Shown: positions 17,331 to 26,523, numbered from the stretch's first letter. The stretch: 64,000 nt of DNA from Ardenticatenaceae bacterium (GCA_020634245.1 JACKCC010000007.1:1-64000), one strand, 5' to 3'. Program-made: numbers and translations. The notes: a model not told the origin generated them from the letters alone.

Positions 17331-17619
17331 TGAACTGCGCAATTTGGTGGACATTGACCGGGTGATTCACGAACCGGCCCGTTTGCTGATAACGGCCGTT
17401 CTCTACACCGTGGAAAGCGCCGATTTCCTCTACCTGCTTCACGCCACCGAACTGACCAAAGGTAATCTCTCCTCCCATCTGATGCGGCTGGAAAAGGCTG
17501 GGTACGTGGCTATCGAAAAGACCTTTGAAGGCAAAACCCCCCGCACTGTTTGCCGCCTGACCGAAGCCGGGCAAGAAGCATTTGAAACATATCGACAGCA
17601 AATGAAAGCAGCTATTTAA
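17323..17619 (+). CDS. Winged-helix transcriptional regulator (HTH_27 type)
   Basis: A 98-residue single-domain regulator with the pattern IDRVIHEPARLLITAVLY, then TELTKGNLSSHLMRLEKAGY (recognition helix) and the wing VAIEKTFEGKTPRTVCRLTEAG. This is the ArsR/MarR-like DNA-binding family PF13601. No metal-binding cysteine pair is present. It probably represses its own operon at the palindrome near 16653-16679. Its stop overlaps the convergent MFS gene by 8 nt. Confidence 0.88.
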   Translation: MNDELRNLVDIDRVIHEPARLLITAVLYTVESADFLYLLHATELTKGNLSSHLMRLEKAGYVAIEKTFEGKTPRTVCRLTEAGQEAFETYRQQMKAAI

Positions 17620-18856
17620 CAGGCAGGGGCAACTGGCGCCGCCCTTGCCGCCATAGTACGGCCAGCAGCATAATACCCAACGCCGCCACACATAACCAGT
17701 AAACGCCCTGTATCCCCCACAACGGCAGCAGCGCATATGCCAACGGCGGCCCAATGGCGCTGCCCAAATCGCCCACGGTGAACAAGATGCCCAGGTAACG
17801 GCCGCTTCGGCCTCTGCCGGAGCGTCGCCCATCCCCCGACAAATCCCCCACCAACGCCGTGGACAAGCCTTGATTGCTGCCGCTGGAAAAGCTGGTAAGC
17901 GGCAAACCAATCAAAATGGCCAGCGGCAGCCCCAGCGCCAACAGCCCAAATCCGATCATGCCTGCGGTCACACTGCCGGTGGCCACGCGCCAGCGGTTGC
18001 CAATCCGATCTGACAAGCGGCCAACCAGCGGTGCAGAAGCCATATTGAACAGCGCTGTCGTACCCAATCCCAGGCCGGTCAATGTAGCCACACCAATAGT
18101 CCAACGCCCCACCAACACCGAATCACCCAGCAGCTGCTGCAAAAAAAGGCCGAAGGTAGACATCAATATGCCGGCCAGAACGAGCCGGTTGATGCCTAAC
18201 AAACTTACGGCAGCGGACAGTTCGATGGTTTGGAACAATGATAGTTTGGGATTGGGAACGGCCGTATCCGCCCCCGCCTTCTCCTTCTCCCCTCGCGTTT
18301 CCGGCAAAAACAGCAGCGCCACCACCGCTCCCAACAGCGTCAGACTGGCGGCAATCCCCATTGCCCCCCGGTAACCGACCCAATCGGTTAGCAGTCCGCC
18401 CAACAGCGAGCCAGACGCCGCGCCTAAGAAAAAGGAAATGTGGTAATAACCGACCCAACGCCCGCGATTACCGTCGGCGGCAATGTCAAAAATCGTTGCA
18501 TTGCCGGCCACCCAAATGCCCGACCAGGCAATCCCCCACAACATACGCCCCAGCAAGAACAAGGGGAATCCGGGCCGCAGGGCATAAATCGCCGTGGAAA
18601 GCGCGCCTAAAAACAGCGCCGGGACAAAAACGCAGCGGCGCGGCCAGCGGTCACTAAGCCAGCCGACTGCGCCGTTGGTGGCCAGACGTACCCAGCGGTT
18701 AGCCGAAAGCAAAATGCCCACACTGGCCAAAACCACACCGGCATCGGCCGTATGGGTGGGCAGCACCGTATACAAGGCGGCATCGCCAATGAGGGAGAGG
18801 CAGGTGCCAATACCGACGGCCAGCAGTACCTGCCAGGGCGAGATGGGTTTGTTCAT
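17612..18856 (-). CDS. Major facilitator superfamily transporter
   Basis: A 414-residue, ~12-TM protein starting MNKPISPWQ at ATG 18856; the upstream extension to 18943 is rejected because the signature N-terminal helix begins here. MFS loop 2-3 motif A is visible as GAVGWLSDRWPRRCVFV, and the second-half counterpart as PLVGRLSDRIGNRWRVA. A central polar loop (ETRGEKEKAGADTAVPNPK) separates the two six-helix halves. Substrate cannot be told; the layout suits a drug or metabolite exporter. It is convergent with the regulator gene. Confidence 0.88.
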   Translation of the reverse strand: MNKPISPWQVLLAVGIGTCLSLIGDAALYTVLPTHTADAGVVLASVGILLSANRWVRLATNGAVGWLSDRWPRRCVFVPALFLGALSTAIYALRPGFPLFLLGRMLWGIAWSGIWVAGNATIFDIAADGNRGRWVGYYHISFFLGAASGSLLGGLLTDWVGYRGAMGIAASLTLLGAVVALLFLPETRGEKEKAGADTAVPNPKLSLFQTIELSAAVSLLGINRLVLAGILMSTFGLFLQQLLGDSVLVGRWTIGVATLTGLGLGTTALFNMASAPLVGRLSDRIGNRWRVATGSVTAGMIGFGLLALGLPLAILIGLPLTSFSSGSNQGLSTALVGDLSGDGRRSGRGRSGRYLGILFTVGDLGSAIGPPLAYALLPLWGIQGVYWLCVAALGIMLLAVLWRQGRRQLPLPVK

Positions 18857-18976
18857 GGCGGGATTATAGCTGAATTGAGGAGAACGGCCGTTTCCCGACA
18901 AAAGATTGATGATTAGCATTGGCATAATCGTCAATCTCAACATGCGGGAACGCAGCCGACACGTTACAATTGAGGT

Positions 18977-21232
18977 ATGGATTATCTCAATGGATTAAAT
19001 GAAGCTCAGCGTACGGCCGTTACCGCACCGGAAGGCCCCATTCTCGTTCTGGCCGGGCCGGGCAGCGGCAAAACGCGCGTCCTCACTCACCGCATCGTCT
19101 ACCTGATTCGGGAGATGAAAGTTTCCCCCTGGCACATTTTGGCCGTCACCTTCACCAACAAGGCGGCCAAAGAAATGCGTCATCGGGTAGAGGAGATGAT
19201 GGACGGCCGTTTACGCGGCCTGATGATGGGTACCTTTCACTCCACTTGTGCCCGCATCCTGCGCCGCGAAACCGACAATCTGACCTACTACGACAAAGAT
19301 TTCGTCATCTTCGACACTGCCGATCAGCAGCAGGTTGTCAAACAGGCACTCAAAGACCTGAACCTGGACGACAAAAAATTCCCGCCCAACAAAATGCTCA
19401 ACGGCATCAGCAACGCCAAAAACGAACTGCTGACGCCAGAACTGTACAGCGCCACTAACTACATCGCCGAAGTCACGCGCCGCGTTTACGTGCGCTATCA
19501 AGACATCTTACACGCGAACAACGCGATGGATTTTGATGATTTGCTCATGAATGTTGTCTTGCTATTTGACGAGCGGCCAGACGTTTTGGAAAAATATCAA
19601 CAGCAGTATCACCACATCCTGGTGGATGAATTTCAAGACACGAACACAGCGCAATACGCGCTGATTAAGCGGCTGGCGGCCGGACACGGCAACATTTTTG
19701 TCGTAGGGGACTCCGACCAGTCGATTTACAAATGGAGAGGGGCCGATTACCGCAACATCAACCGCTTCCGCGAAGATTACCCGGAAGCGCAGCAAATCCT
19801 GCTGGAACAAAATTACCGTTCGACACAGATCATTCTGGATGCAGCCAAAGCGGTTATCCAGCATAACAGCAACCGGGTACATAAGGATTTGTTCACCAAG
19901 CGGCACGGCGGCGAACGTATCGTTGTGCGTGAGGCCTACAACGACATCGAGGAAGCGGAAACAATTGTGGGCACGATTCAGAATTTATTGCTGGACGGCC
20001 GTTCCCCATCCGATTTTGCCGTCATGTACCGCACCAACGCCCAGTCCCGCTCTATCGAAGAGGCGTTTGTGCGGGCCAACATGCCTTACCGGCTGGTGGG
20101 CGCGACCCAATTCTACAAGCGGCGCGAGGTCAAGGATTTGATTGCTTATTTGCGATTGGTGCATAATCCGCTGGATTCGGTCAGTTACGGCCGTATCCTC
20201 AACGTGCCCACCCGCGGCATTGGCGCTAAAAGCAAGGAGCAGTTGGAAGCCTGGGCTGCCGGTAAAGGCTGGTCGCCGGTGGAGGGACTCATCGCGTTGA
20301 CCACTGATCCTGACGTACAACATCCGTTTAACGGCCGTGCCTTCAACGCCCTGAGTAACTTCGGCAACATGCTCGACGCCTGGATCACCCTGCGCGATCA
20401 AATCAGCGTCGGCGAACTGATGGACACCATCCTGGAACAAACCGGCTACCGCGAATACATCGACGACGGCACCGAAGAAGGCGAAGAGCGTTGGGCCAAC
20501 GTCATGGAACTGCGCAGCGTCGCCGCCGAAGACGGCTCCGTCAATCTCAGCGAATTTCTGGAGCAGGTGGCCCTGGTAGCCGACGCCGACAACGTCGATG
20601 AAACGGTCAACGCTACGACTTTGCTGACTTTACATGCGGCCAAAGGGCTGGAATTCCCCGTGGTCTTCATCACCGGTTTGGAAGACGGTATCCTGCCTCA
20701 CAGCCGCTCCTTTGACGACGGCGAATCAATGGCCGAGGAACGCCGTCTCTTTTACGTAGGCATCACCCGCGCCGAGGATCAGTTATACCTTTCGCACGCG
20801 TTCCGCCGCGCCGTCTGGGGCGAACCGGACGTTTGCGTGCCCTCCCGCTTCCTGGGCGACCTGCCGATGGATTTGATTGACGCTGTAGGCACCAGCCAGC
20901 GCCGTCAGGAAGCCAAAAGCCGGGTCAGTAGTTGGAATCAGTCAAGCAGCCCCGCCTGGTCACCGCCTAAACCGAAAGCGAATGTAGTGCAAAATAGGGA
21001 ACGGCCGTTACCCCAACCCAATCACCTTAAACCAACCAACCATCCATCCATCCATCCCACCACCGCCAAATTCAAAACCGGCCAAAAAGTCCGCCACGCC
21101 AAATTCGGCGAAGGTACTGTCATCGAAAGCAAACTCATGGGCAGCGACGAAGAGGTCACTGTCGCCTTTCCCGGCACTGGCATCAAACGCCTGGCCGCCA
21201 GCTTTGCTAAATTAGAGAGATTAGATAACTAG
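18977..21232 (+). CDS. pcrA: ATP-dependent DNA helicase, UvrD/PcrA/Rep family
   Basis: A 751-residue SF1A 3'-5' helicase. Walker A GPGSGKT is at residues 27-33. TFTNKAAKEMR (motif Ia), LVDEFQDTN (motif II), VVGDSDQSIYKWRGA (motif III), EQNYRST (motif IV), TLHAAKGLEFPVVFITGLEDGILPH (motif V) and FYVGITRAEDQLYL (motif VI) are all intact. The C-terminal tail, FKTGQKVRHAKFGEGTVI to the end, is the Tudor-like domain that binds RNA polymerase in PcrA. This assigns it to DNA repair and replication-transcription conflict work. GAGG lies unusually close (2 nt) to ATG 18977. It overlaps no neighbour; an inverted repeat follows directly. Confidence 0.95.
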   Translation: MDYLNGLNEAQRTAVTAPEGPILVLAGPGSGKTRVLTHRIVYLIREMKVSPWHILAVTFTNKAAKEMRHRVEEMMDGRLRGLMMGTFHSTCARILRRETDNLTYYDKDFVIFDTADQQQVVKQALKDLNLDDKKFPPNKMLNGISNAKNELLTPELYSATNYIAEVTRRVYVRYQDILHANNAMDFDDLLMNVVLLFDERPDVLEKYQQQYHHILVDEFQDTNTAQYALIKRLAAGHGNIFVVGDSDQSIYKWRGADYRNINRFREDYPEAQQILLEQNYRSTQIILDAAKAVIQHNSNRVHKDLFTKRHGGERIVVREAYNDIEEAETIVGTIQNLLLDGRSPSDFAVMYRTNAQSRSIEEAFVRANMPYRLVGATQFYKRREVKDLIAYLRLVHNPLDSVSYGRILNVPTRGIGAKSKEQLEAWAAGKGWSPVEGLIALTTDPDVQHPFNGRAFNALSNFGNMLDAWITLRDQISVGELMDTILEQTGYREYIDDGTEEGEERWANVMELRSVAAEDGSVNLSEFLEQVALVADADNVDETVNATTLLTLHAAKGLEFPVVFITGLEDGILPHSRSFDDGESMAEERRLFYVGITRAEDQLYLSHAFRRAVWGEPDVCVPSRFLGDLPMDLIDAVGTSQRRQEAKSRVSSWNQSSSPAWSPPKPKANVVQNRERPLPQPNHLKPTNHPSIHPTTAKFKTGQKVRHAKFGEGTVIESKLMGSDEEVTVAFPGTGIKRLAASFAKLERLDN

Positions 21233-21261
21233 AGATTGGAGACTAAACCAGTCTCCAATCT
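21233..21261. repeat. Inverted repeat AGATTGGAGACT/AGTCTCCAATCT
   Basis: Perfect 12-bp arms with a 5-nt centre start on the base after the pcrA stop codon and are followed by a further CCAGTCTCCAG. Related TCTCCAGTCTCC sequence occurs inside a glycosyltransferase gene near 50940-50965. It could act as a hairpin for transcript ends, but no T-run follows. Confidence 0.65.
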
Positions 21262-21277
21262 CCAGTCTCCAGTTGCC

Positions 21278-21919
21278 ATGCACTACCTGATCGACGGCCA
21301 CAACCTTATCGCCAAAATCCCCGACATCAACCTCAACGACCCTAACGACGAGGTTGAACTTATCCTGCGCCTCAAAAGCTGGACTGCCGCCAACCCCAAA
21401 CGAAAAGTGACCGTCTATTTTGATGGCGGCTTGCCCGGTGGCATTGAGCAGCGCCTCTCCACCAGCGGCATCAAAGTCATCTTTGCCCCAGAAGGGAAAA
21501 CGGCCGATGCTCTCATCATCAGTTACATTCAAAAAATCCCTAATCCACCCGAATTCACGCTCGTTACCAGCGACCAGCAGATTATTGCGGCCGCCCAAAA
21601 CCGGCGCTTACGCCATCTGCGTTCCGAAACCTTCGCCGCCCAAATGGGGCAAGACAAACAAAAACGTATGTCCCCATCGCCACCGCCTCAATCTGACGAG
21701 CCCCAAATCAGTGACAGTGAAGTAACCGAATGGTTGGAACTATTTGGCCCAGAGCCAGAAATTCTCAAGAAGTCCGAACCACAACGGCCACCTACTCCCA
21801 AAGCAACGCCCAAACACAAGCCAAAACCGCGCCGTTCTATGCAAGAACTAAAAAGAACAAACAAAAAACTGGATGATGATGAATTGTCTGAATGGCTCGA
21901 TATATTTGGGGCAGATTAG
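21278..21919 (+). CDS. NYN (YacP-like) PIN-fold ribonuclease domain protein
   Basis: A 213-residue protein starting MHYLIDGHNLIAKIPD. The first Asp and the GHN motif, VTVYFDGG (~residue 50) and ADALIISYIQ (~residue 85), with VTSDQQIIAAAQ, are the acidic residues and strands of YacP/NYN nucleases, thought to act in rRNA or mRNA processing. The basic/Pro-rich C-terminal region ends with two acidic motifs, SEVTEWLELFGPEP and DELSEWLDIFGAD, repeated about 75 residues apart; they look like short linear binding peptides. The upstream frame (from 21236) reads through a repeat, so this ATG is preferred. Confidence 0.82.
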   Translation: MHYLIDGHNLIAKIPDINLNDPNDEVELILRLKSWTAANPKRKVTVYFDGGLPGGIEQRLSTSGIKVIFAPEGKTADALIISYIQKIPNPPEFTLVTSDQQIIAAAQNRRLRHLRSETFAAQMGQDKQKRMSPSPPPQSDEPQISDSEVTEWLELFGPEPEILKKSEPQRPPTPKATPKHKPKPRRSMQELKRTNKKLDDDELSEWLDIFGAD

Positions 21920-22016
21920 AATGGAATTAGGGAAAAATCCATCATTCTTACCCTCATTCTCTCGTGTATACTAATAGTCAGTACGATTTTCCCATGTTAA
22001 AATCACCTCGAATTTG

Positions 22017-22045
22017 TGGACAATCTAAAAGAATTGTTGTATTAT
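22017..22045 (+). promoter_or_regulatory. Sigma-70 type promoter of the candidate small RNA
   Basis: TGGACA (22017-22022), a 17-bp spacer, and TATTAT (22040-22045). Predicted transcription start is near A22052. It precedes about 190 nt of highly structured non-coding sequence that ends at a strong terminator. Confidence 0.7.
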
Positions 22046-22051
22046 ATTTGC

Positions 22052-22244
22052 AAGTCTAGTGAGGTTAAGAGGAACTCCTCCCCCCCCAAACTGGCACGAG
22101 AGAAACGCGACTGGAACAACCCTTGCTAGGCCCAGGTTATGCCTACCCCTCCCTCGACCAGGCATAAACCGTTTGCTTAAGTACTACCCTCCTGGTGCTT
22201 AAGCTAGGGCCGCCCTCGGTAACACGGGGGCGGTTTCTTTTTTT
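22052..22244 (+). ncRNA. Candidate small RNA with CCUCC-bearing hairpin loops
   Basis: About 193 nt between a good promoter and a strong terminator, with no ORF. Hairpin at 22135-22170: 10-bp stem (one bulge) closing the 15-nt loop ACCCCTCCCTCGACC. Hairpin at 22175-22204: stem GCTTAAG/CTTAAGC extended by 3 pairs, loop TACCCTCCTG. Upstream, GAGG/CCTC (22069-22080) is followed by a C8 run from 22080. Three C/U-rich stretches are therefore exposed, and each could pair with GGAGG ribosome binding sites. It could instead be an attenuator leader of asnS. T-box, 6S and SRP consensus features were looked for and not found. Confidence 0.55.
22210..22244 (+). terminator. Strong intrinsic terminator before asnS
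   Basis: CCGCCCTC (22210-22217) pairs with GGGGGCGG (22226-22233, one G-U) and is followed by TTTCTTTTTTT. It ends the candidate small RNA 65 nt before the asnS start. Confidence 0.9.
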
Positions 22245-22308
22245 ATATGCCCACCACTGTGATAAAATCCCGAACAAAATAAAACAATCATTAAACTTGG
22301 AGAGAGTA

Positions 22309-23661
22309 ATGACCTCAGACCTGCAAGCAGTCGATATCCGCATCGAAAATATAGCTGACTATGAAGGGCAGCGAGTAACCATTAAAGGCTGGCTTTATGC
22401 CAGTACACGGAAAGGCAAACTGTTATTTGTGCGGCTGCGGGATGGCAGCGGCATGACACAGGGTGTAGCATTCCTACCTGAAGTAGGCGAGGAAATCTTT
22501 GAAACCCTTAAACGGCTAGGACAGGAATCTTCGCTTATCGTTTCCGGCATGGTGCGCGCCAATCCCCGCGCTCCCGGTGTTCCCAAAGGATTCGAGATCG
22601 GTATTGACGCGGTTGAAGTGGTGCAGGAAACGGCCGATTACCCCATCACCCCCAAAGACCACGGCGTCGAATTTTTGATGGACCAGCGTCACCTCTGGCT
22701 GCGTTCCAGCCAACAGTGGGCGATTATGCGCGTCCGCACCACCATTAAGCGGGCCATCATTGACTTTTTGGATAACCAGGGCTTTTTAAACATCGACACA
22801 CCGATCATCACGCCCTCGGCTGCCGAAGGAACCAGTACCCTCTTCCCGGTTAACTATTTTGATGAACAAGCCTATCTAGCCCAAACCGGGCAGCTTTACA
22901 ACGAGGCCAACATCATGGCTTTTGGCAAGGTGTATTGTTTTGGCCCCACATTTCGCGCCGAAAAGTCCAAAACGCGGCGGCACCTGGCCGAATTCTGGAT
23001 GGTCGAGCCAGAAATTGCCTACTGCGATCTGGATGATTTGATGGAATTCGAGGAACAGTTTGTTAGCTATGTGGTGCAGACGACGTTGGAAAAACGGGGG
23101 CCAGAACTTGAATTGTTGGGACGGGATTTAACGGCATTGGAAAATGTCAAGCCGCCTTTCCCACGTATCAGTTACGATGAAGCGGTTGAACGGATTCATG
23201 CTATCCGTGAGGCAACTAATGATCCGGAATTGAAGGAACTGCTGCAAATTGAATGGGGTGACGATTTTGGTTCGCCGCACGAGACGGAATTGACCAAGCA
23301 GTTTGACCGGCCGGTATTTGTGTATGGATATCCAACGCAGGTAAAGGCGTTCTATATGGAACCGTGGCCGGGCCGACCAGAAGTATGCAAGAGTGTTGAT
23401 TTGTTAGCCCCAGAGGGGTATGGTGAAATCATTGGCGGCAGTGAGCGGATGAGTGATCCGGATGTTTTGGTGGAAGCGATCAACCGTCATGAGCTGCCGT
23501 TGGAACATTACGAATGGTACGTTGATTTGCGCAAATTTGGCAGTGTGCCGCACAGCGGCTTTGGTTTGGGACTGGAACGGACAGTGGCCTGGATTTGTGG
23601 CATTGATCACATCCGTCAGACCAGCCCGTATCCGCGCACGCTGAATCGGTTACGGCCGTAA
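22309..23661 (+). CDS. asnS: Asparaginyl-tRNA synthetase
   Basis: A 450-residue class IIb synthetase. The N-terminal OB-fold anticodon-binding domain spans about residues 15-110 (EGQRVTIKGWLYASTRKGK). The catalytic core has motif 2 FRAEKSKTRRHLAEFWMVEPE and motif 3 GFGLGLERTVAWICGI. Length fits AsnRS. It charges tRNA-Asn. GGAGAGA ends four bases before ATG 22309 and fixes the start; the open frame upstream runs back through the terminator and is not used. A single ACGGCCGT lies at its stop codon. Confidence 0.95.
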   Translation: MTSDLQAVDIRIENIADYEGQRVTIKGWLYASTRKGKLLFVRLRDGSGMTQGVAFLPEVGEEIFETLKRLGQESSLIVSGMVRANPRAPGVPKGFEIGIDAVEVVQETADYPITPKDHGVEFLMDQRHLWLRSSQQWAIMRVRTTIKRAIIDFLDNQGFLNIDTPIITPSAAEGTSTLFPVNYFDEQAYLAQTGQLYNEANIMAFGKVYCFGPTFRAEKSKTRRHLAEFWMVEPEIAYCDLDDLMEFEEQFVSYVVQTTLEKRGPELELLGRDLTALENVKPPFPRISYDEAVERIHAIREATNDPELKELLQIEWGDDFGSPHETELTKQFDRPVFVYGYPTQVKAFYMEPWPGRPEVCKSVDLLAPEGYGEIIGGSERMSDPDVLVEAINRHELPLEHYEWYVDLRKFGSVPHSGFGLGLERTVAWICGIDHIRQTSPYPRTLNRLRP

Positions 23662-23712
23662 CCAAGAAAAAATCCGCAGATTACGCCGATTTCGCAGATT
23701 ATTCTGGAGCGT

Positions 23713-24267
23713 TTAGCGGCTGTAGCGCCAGGTCCAGCGGTGGCGTTTGACAGGATCGCCAGCATCGAATGCGGCATTATCACGCCAAAAATCTTCATTA
23801 GGCAGACCTTCCACCTTTGCTTCGATCATGTGGAAGGTGTAGCAGGTCTTTAAGCCAGGGTAAGACAGGGAATCGGTTGCGGATTCGATTTGGGTGTAGG
23901 TGTGGGGCAGGAAGGCTACGGCCGTTTCCGCCACACCTAACTCTTCGCGAAAGCAGCGCAGCGCCGCATCCGTATAACTTTCACCGGCTTTTATCTTCTC
24001 CGACGGGGGCTGATTGCGGAACCGGATCTGTCCATTTTTTAATTCCTGTTCTGCTTCCAGTAAAATTTGTTTTCCCCGACGGACAATAATCTGAACCACA
24101 TCAACCAGGCGAAGCGGCGGATTATCTTGCAGGCAAGCTTCCCCTGCTAACAACTCATCAAACAAATGCTCGACGCGTTTGGCGTTGCCTTCGCCCCATA
24201 ATGCGGTATCGATATTGGCCGCATCCAACCATTCCTGTAATTGTTCCTTGCTCTGCAATACTTTCAA
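23713..24267 (-). CDS. Nudix hydrolase-like protein with a divergent Nudix box
   Basis: A 184-residue protein starting at TTG 24267 with GAGGGG 4 nt upstream; no ATG is available. The region IRFRNQPPSEKIKAGE plus SYTDAALRCFREELGV (about residues 80-114) follows the Nudix box spacing, but the first Glu of REUxEE is Cys. The EE pair and Gly are kept. A C-terminal region (RHRWTWRY) is unlike housekeeping MutT. The family hydrolyses nucleoside diphosphates linked to another moiety. Substrate and activity are uncertain because of the Cys. Confidence 0.6.
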   Translation of the reverse strand: MKVLQSKEQLQEWLDAANIDTALWGEGNAKRVEHLFDELLAGEACLQDNPPLRLVDVVQIIVRRGKQILLEAEQELKNGQIRFRNQPPSEKIKAGESYTDAALRCFREELGVAETAVAFLPHTYTQIESATDSLSYPGLKTCYTFHMIEAKVEGLPNEDFWRDNAAFDAGDPVKRHRWTWRYSR

Positions 24268-24434
24268 TATTCCCCTCGTTTTAGGGCCGCAGCAATGATA
24301 CTGAGAAATACGAACCCATGATTCCTATACACTAACTGGTTGCCGATAAGTAAATTTTCAGGTGACAGTCACTTTTGCTGGAGGTGATGGCAACGTCCAG
24401 GCCGTTTTTAAGTGATTATCACCTTCGGGATCGG
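24268..24434. other. Short spacer between two minus-strand genes
   Basis: 167 bp holding only a small GTGAC/GTCAC palindrome near 24361-24373. No promoter or terminator can be called. Confidence 0.3.
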
Positions 24435-25547
24435 TTACACCGATAATAGATATTTTTCGTATTTAGCTAAATTATCTACAAAATTAGCCCGGCCAAAACC
24501 AACCCGGACATGCTGATCGCCGTACCCCAAATAACTGCTGGGCAAGAGCAAAACGCCGCTATTTTGCGCCAACACATGGCAATAATCGGTCGCTGAAGGC
24601 AAGTTAAGCCCTACCAGAGCCACCGAGCCGGCTTGCGGCGGCCGCCAGGTGAACAATTTAGGCCAACGACCAAAGAATTCGTTAGCGGCTTGCAAATTGT
24701 GTTCGATAAGGCGGCGGTTACGGGCGGCCAGTTTGTCCTGAACATGCAGCGCGGCCAAAGCCAGGAATTCGCTGGGGGCGGGCGGGCAAATGGTGGTGTA
24801 ATGCTTCCAGTTTTGCAGTTGGGCACGCAGCGTAGCATCGCGCACCACCAGCCAGCCAGAGCGTAAGCCGGGCAGCCCGTGCGTTTTGGATAAACCTGAC
24901 AGAACAATAGCCCGCTGATATTGGTCAACGGCCGATACCAACGTAGGCGTTCCGTTCAATTCCAGTCCGCGATACATCTCATCACAAAAGAGCCAAGTGT
25001 TATGGCGTTGGGCAATGTCGATGATGGTCTGGAATTCATCAGTTGTGGGCAGGAAACCGGTGGGATTGTGGGGAAAATTGACGATGATCAGTTTCGTCGC
25101 TGGGGTGACAAGCTGTTCAAACGCGGCCAGATCGATTTGCCAGCCCGATTCGGTGGGCTGGATTTCCCACTGGCTGACGTTGCCGCTGACGTGCTGGGCC
25201 AGGTTGAGCAGGGAATTGTAAGCCGGGGTGAGGACGATGACGTGATCGCCCGGTTCCAATAGCGCCCGCATGGTGAGGTAGATGCCTTCTTCGGGGGCGG
25301 TGAGGATGACGACATGGTCGGGCTGGACGGATTTGTAGGTTTGGGCAACGGCCGTTCGCAATTCCTGGCTTCCCTGCGCTTCCGTATAACCCAGACGCAT
25401 GTCGGCAAAATCAGTCAGTGACACATCAGCCATTTGCAGCAGTTCGGCAACGCTCATCGTTTCACAGTCCGACGCACACAATAGGTAGGGTGTGGTAAAC
25501 TCGTACCGGTCAAAATATTGCTCGATTTCAAAAGGGGCAATTTTCAT
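24435..25547 (-). CDS. PLP-dependent aminotransferase, class I/II
   Basis: A 370-residue fold-type I enzyme. VNFPHNPTGFLPT, LFCDEMYRGLE and SGLSKTHGLPGLRSGW are visible: the conserved NPTG, the Asp-Glu-x-Tyr before the cofactor ring, and the Schiff-base Lys in SKTHG (~residue 225). R near the C-terminus (VRVGFGR) would bind the substrate carboxylate. Family members convert amino acids and 2-oxo acids; the preferred amino acid cannot be told from sequence. It starts at ATG 25547 and diverges from the PfkB gene at 25621. Confidence 0.9.
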   Translation of the reverse strand: MKIAPFEIEQYFDRYEFTTPYLLCASDCETMSVAELLQMADVSLTDFADMRLGYTEAQGSQELRTAVAQTYKSVQPDHVVILTAPEEGIYLTMRALLEPGDHVIVLTPAYNSLLNLAQHVSGNVSQWEIQPTESGWQIDLAAFEQLVTPATKLIIVNFPHNPTGFLPTTDEFQTIIDIAQRHNTWLFCDEMYRGLELNGTPTLVSAVDQYQRAIVLSGLSKTHGLPGLRSGWLVVRDATLRAQLQNWKHYTTICPPAPSEFLALAALHVQDKLAARNRRLIEHNLQAANEFFGRWPKLFTWRPPQAGSVALVGLNLPSATDYCHVLAQNSGVLLLPSSYLGYGDQHVRVGFGRANFVDNLAKYEKYLLSV

Positions 25548-25620
25548 AAGGTTTCCTCAGCTTTGATGCTATTTTCCGCCTATGATAGCCTGATTTAGTC
25601 CTTTTAGCATGGAGATTGAC

Positions 25621-26523
25621 ATGGACGATATTCTAATTTCCGGCCTCATTAACATCGAAACAACGTTAAAAGTAGATGCATTCCCGCTAACGTATGAGCC
25701 GGTTCGCTATCCATTTTTTGGCATTAACAGCACAGTGTCCGGCGTGGGCTACAACATCGCCAAAGCGTTAACTGTTTTAGACAACCAAATCCGGTTTTCG
25801 TCACTGATTGGGTCGGATTTTGCCGCCGGGCTGGTGCGGCAAACGCTGGCCGAAGCCGGCATTGATGACACATTTATTGTTACCGGAATGCCCCACACGG
25901 CCCAATCGGTCATCATCTACAACCGGGATGGACAGCGGCAGATTCACACAGATTTGAAGGATATTCAGGAACGGCCGTATCCTTCCGACCTGTTCACCGA
26001 AGCCATCGCCACCTGTTCCCTGGCCATCCTATGCAATATCAACTTTAATCGGCCGTTCCTCCAACGGGCGCGACAAACCGGTAAAATCGTCGCCACCGAC
26101 GTCCACACCATCGCTGACCTGGACGATGAATACAACCGGGATTACATGGCCGCAGCCAACATTTTGTTTATGAGCGACGAGCGGTTGCCCTGCTCGCCGG
26201 AGGAGTGGGCGCGGCGGCTGCAAAATCGGTACGGAACGGAAATTATCGTCATCGGCCTGGGCAGCGAGGGGGCGTTACTGGCTGTGCGGGATGATCATTT
26301 CATGGAACGCATTCCGGCGGTACAGGTGCGCTCCATCGTCAGCACCATTGGCGCGGGCGATGCCCTGTTTTCGGCGTTTATCCACGTTTACCACCGCTGT
26401 CATGACCCGCATGAAGCCATCAAAAAAGCCGTTCTGTTCGCCGGGTACAAAATCGGCACGGCCGGTGCCGCCGATGGGTTTCTCAACAATGAAGAATTAG
26501 AAGCACTGGCCCGGCAGTATTAG
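25621..26523 (+). CDS. PfkB-family carbohydrate kinase
   Basis: A 300-residue ribokinase-like sugar kinase. The N-terminal substrate-binding part has STVSGVGYNIAKAL, and the C-terminal ATP/anion-hole signature is STIGAGDALFSAF with catalytic Asp. VIGLGSEGALL precedes it. It phosphorylates a sugar or nucleoside; the substrate is undetermined. ATG 25621 is chosen over 25609 because GGAG lies 6 nt before it. It converges with the next gene, overlapping by 4 nt at the stops. Confidence 0.9.
   Translation: MDDILISGLINIETTLKVDAFPLTYEPVRYPFFGINSTVSGVGYNIAKALTVLDNQIRFSSLIGSDFAAGLVRQTLAEAGIDDTFIVTGMPHTAQSVIIYNRDGQRQIHTDLKDIQERPYPSDLFTEAIATCSLAILCNINFNRPFLQRARQTGKIVATDVHTIADLDDEYNRDYMAAANILFMSDERLPCSPEEWARRLQNRYGTEIIVIGLGSEGALLAVRDDHFMERIPAVQVRSIVSTIGAGDALFSAFIHVYHRCHDPHEAIKKAVLFAGYKIGTAGAADGFLNNEELEALARQY

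Noticed and set aside
17263..17910. 215-codon minus-strand frame across the regulator and transporter ends
   Set aside because: Covers two better-supported genes in other frames and encodes no recognisable domain.
22052..22244. T-box riboswitch or 6S RNA before asnS
   Set aside because: No T-box core (AGGGUGGNACCGCG-like) before the terminator and no 5'-3' closing stem with central bubble; kept only as an unassigned small RNA.
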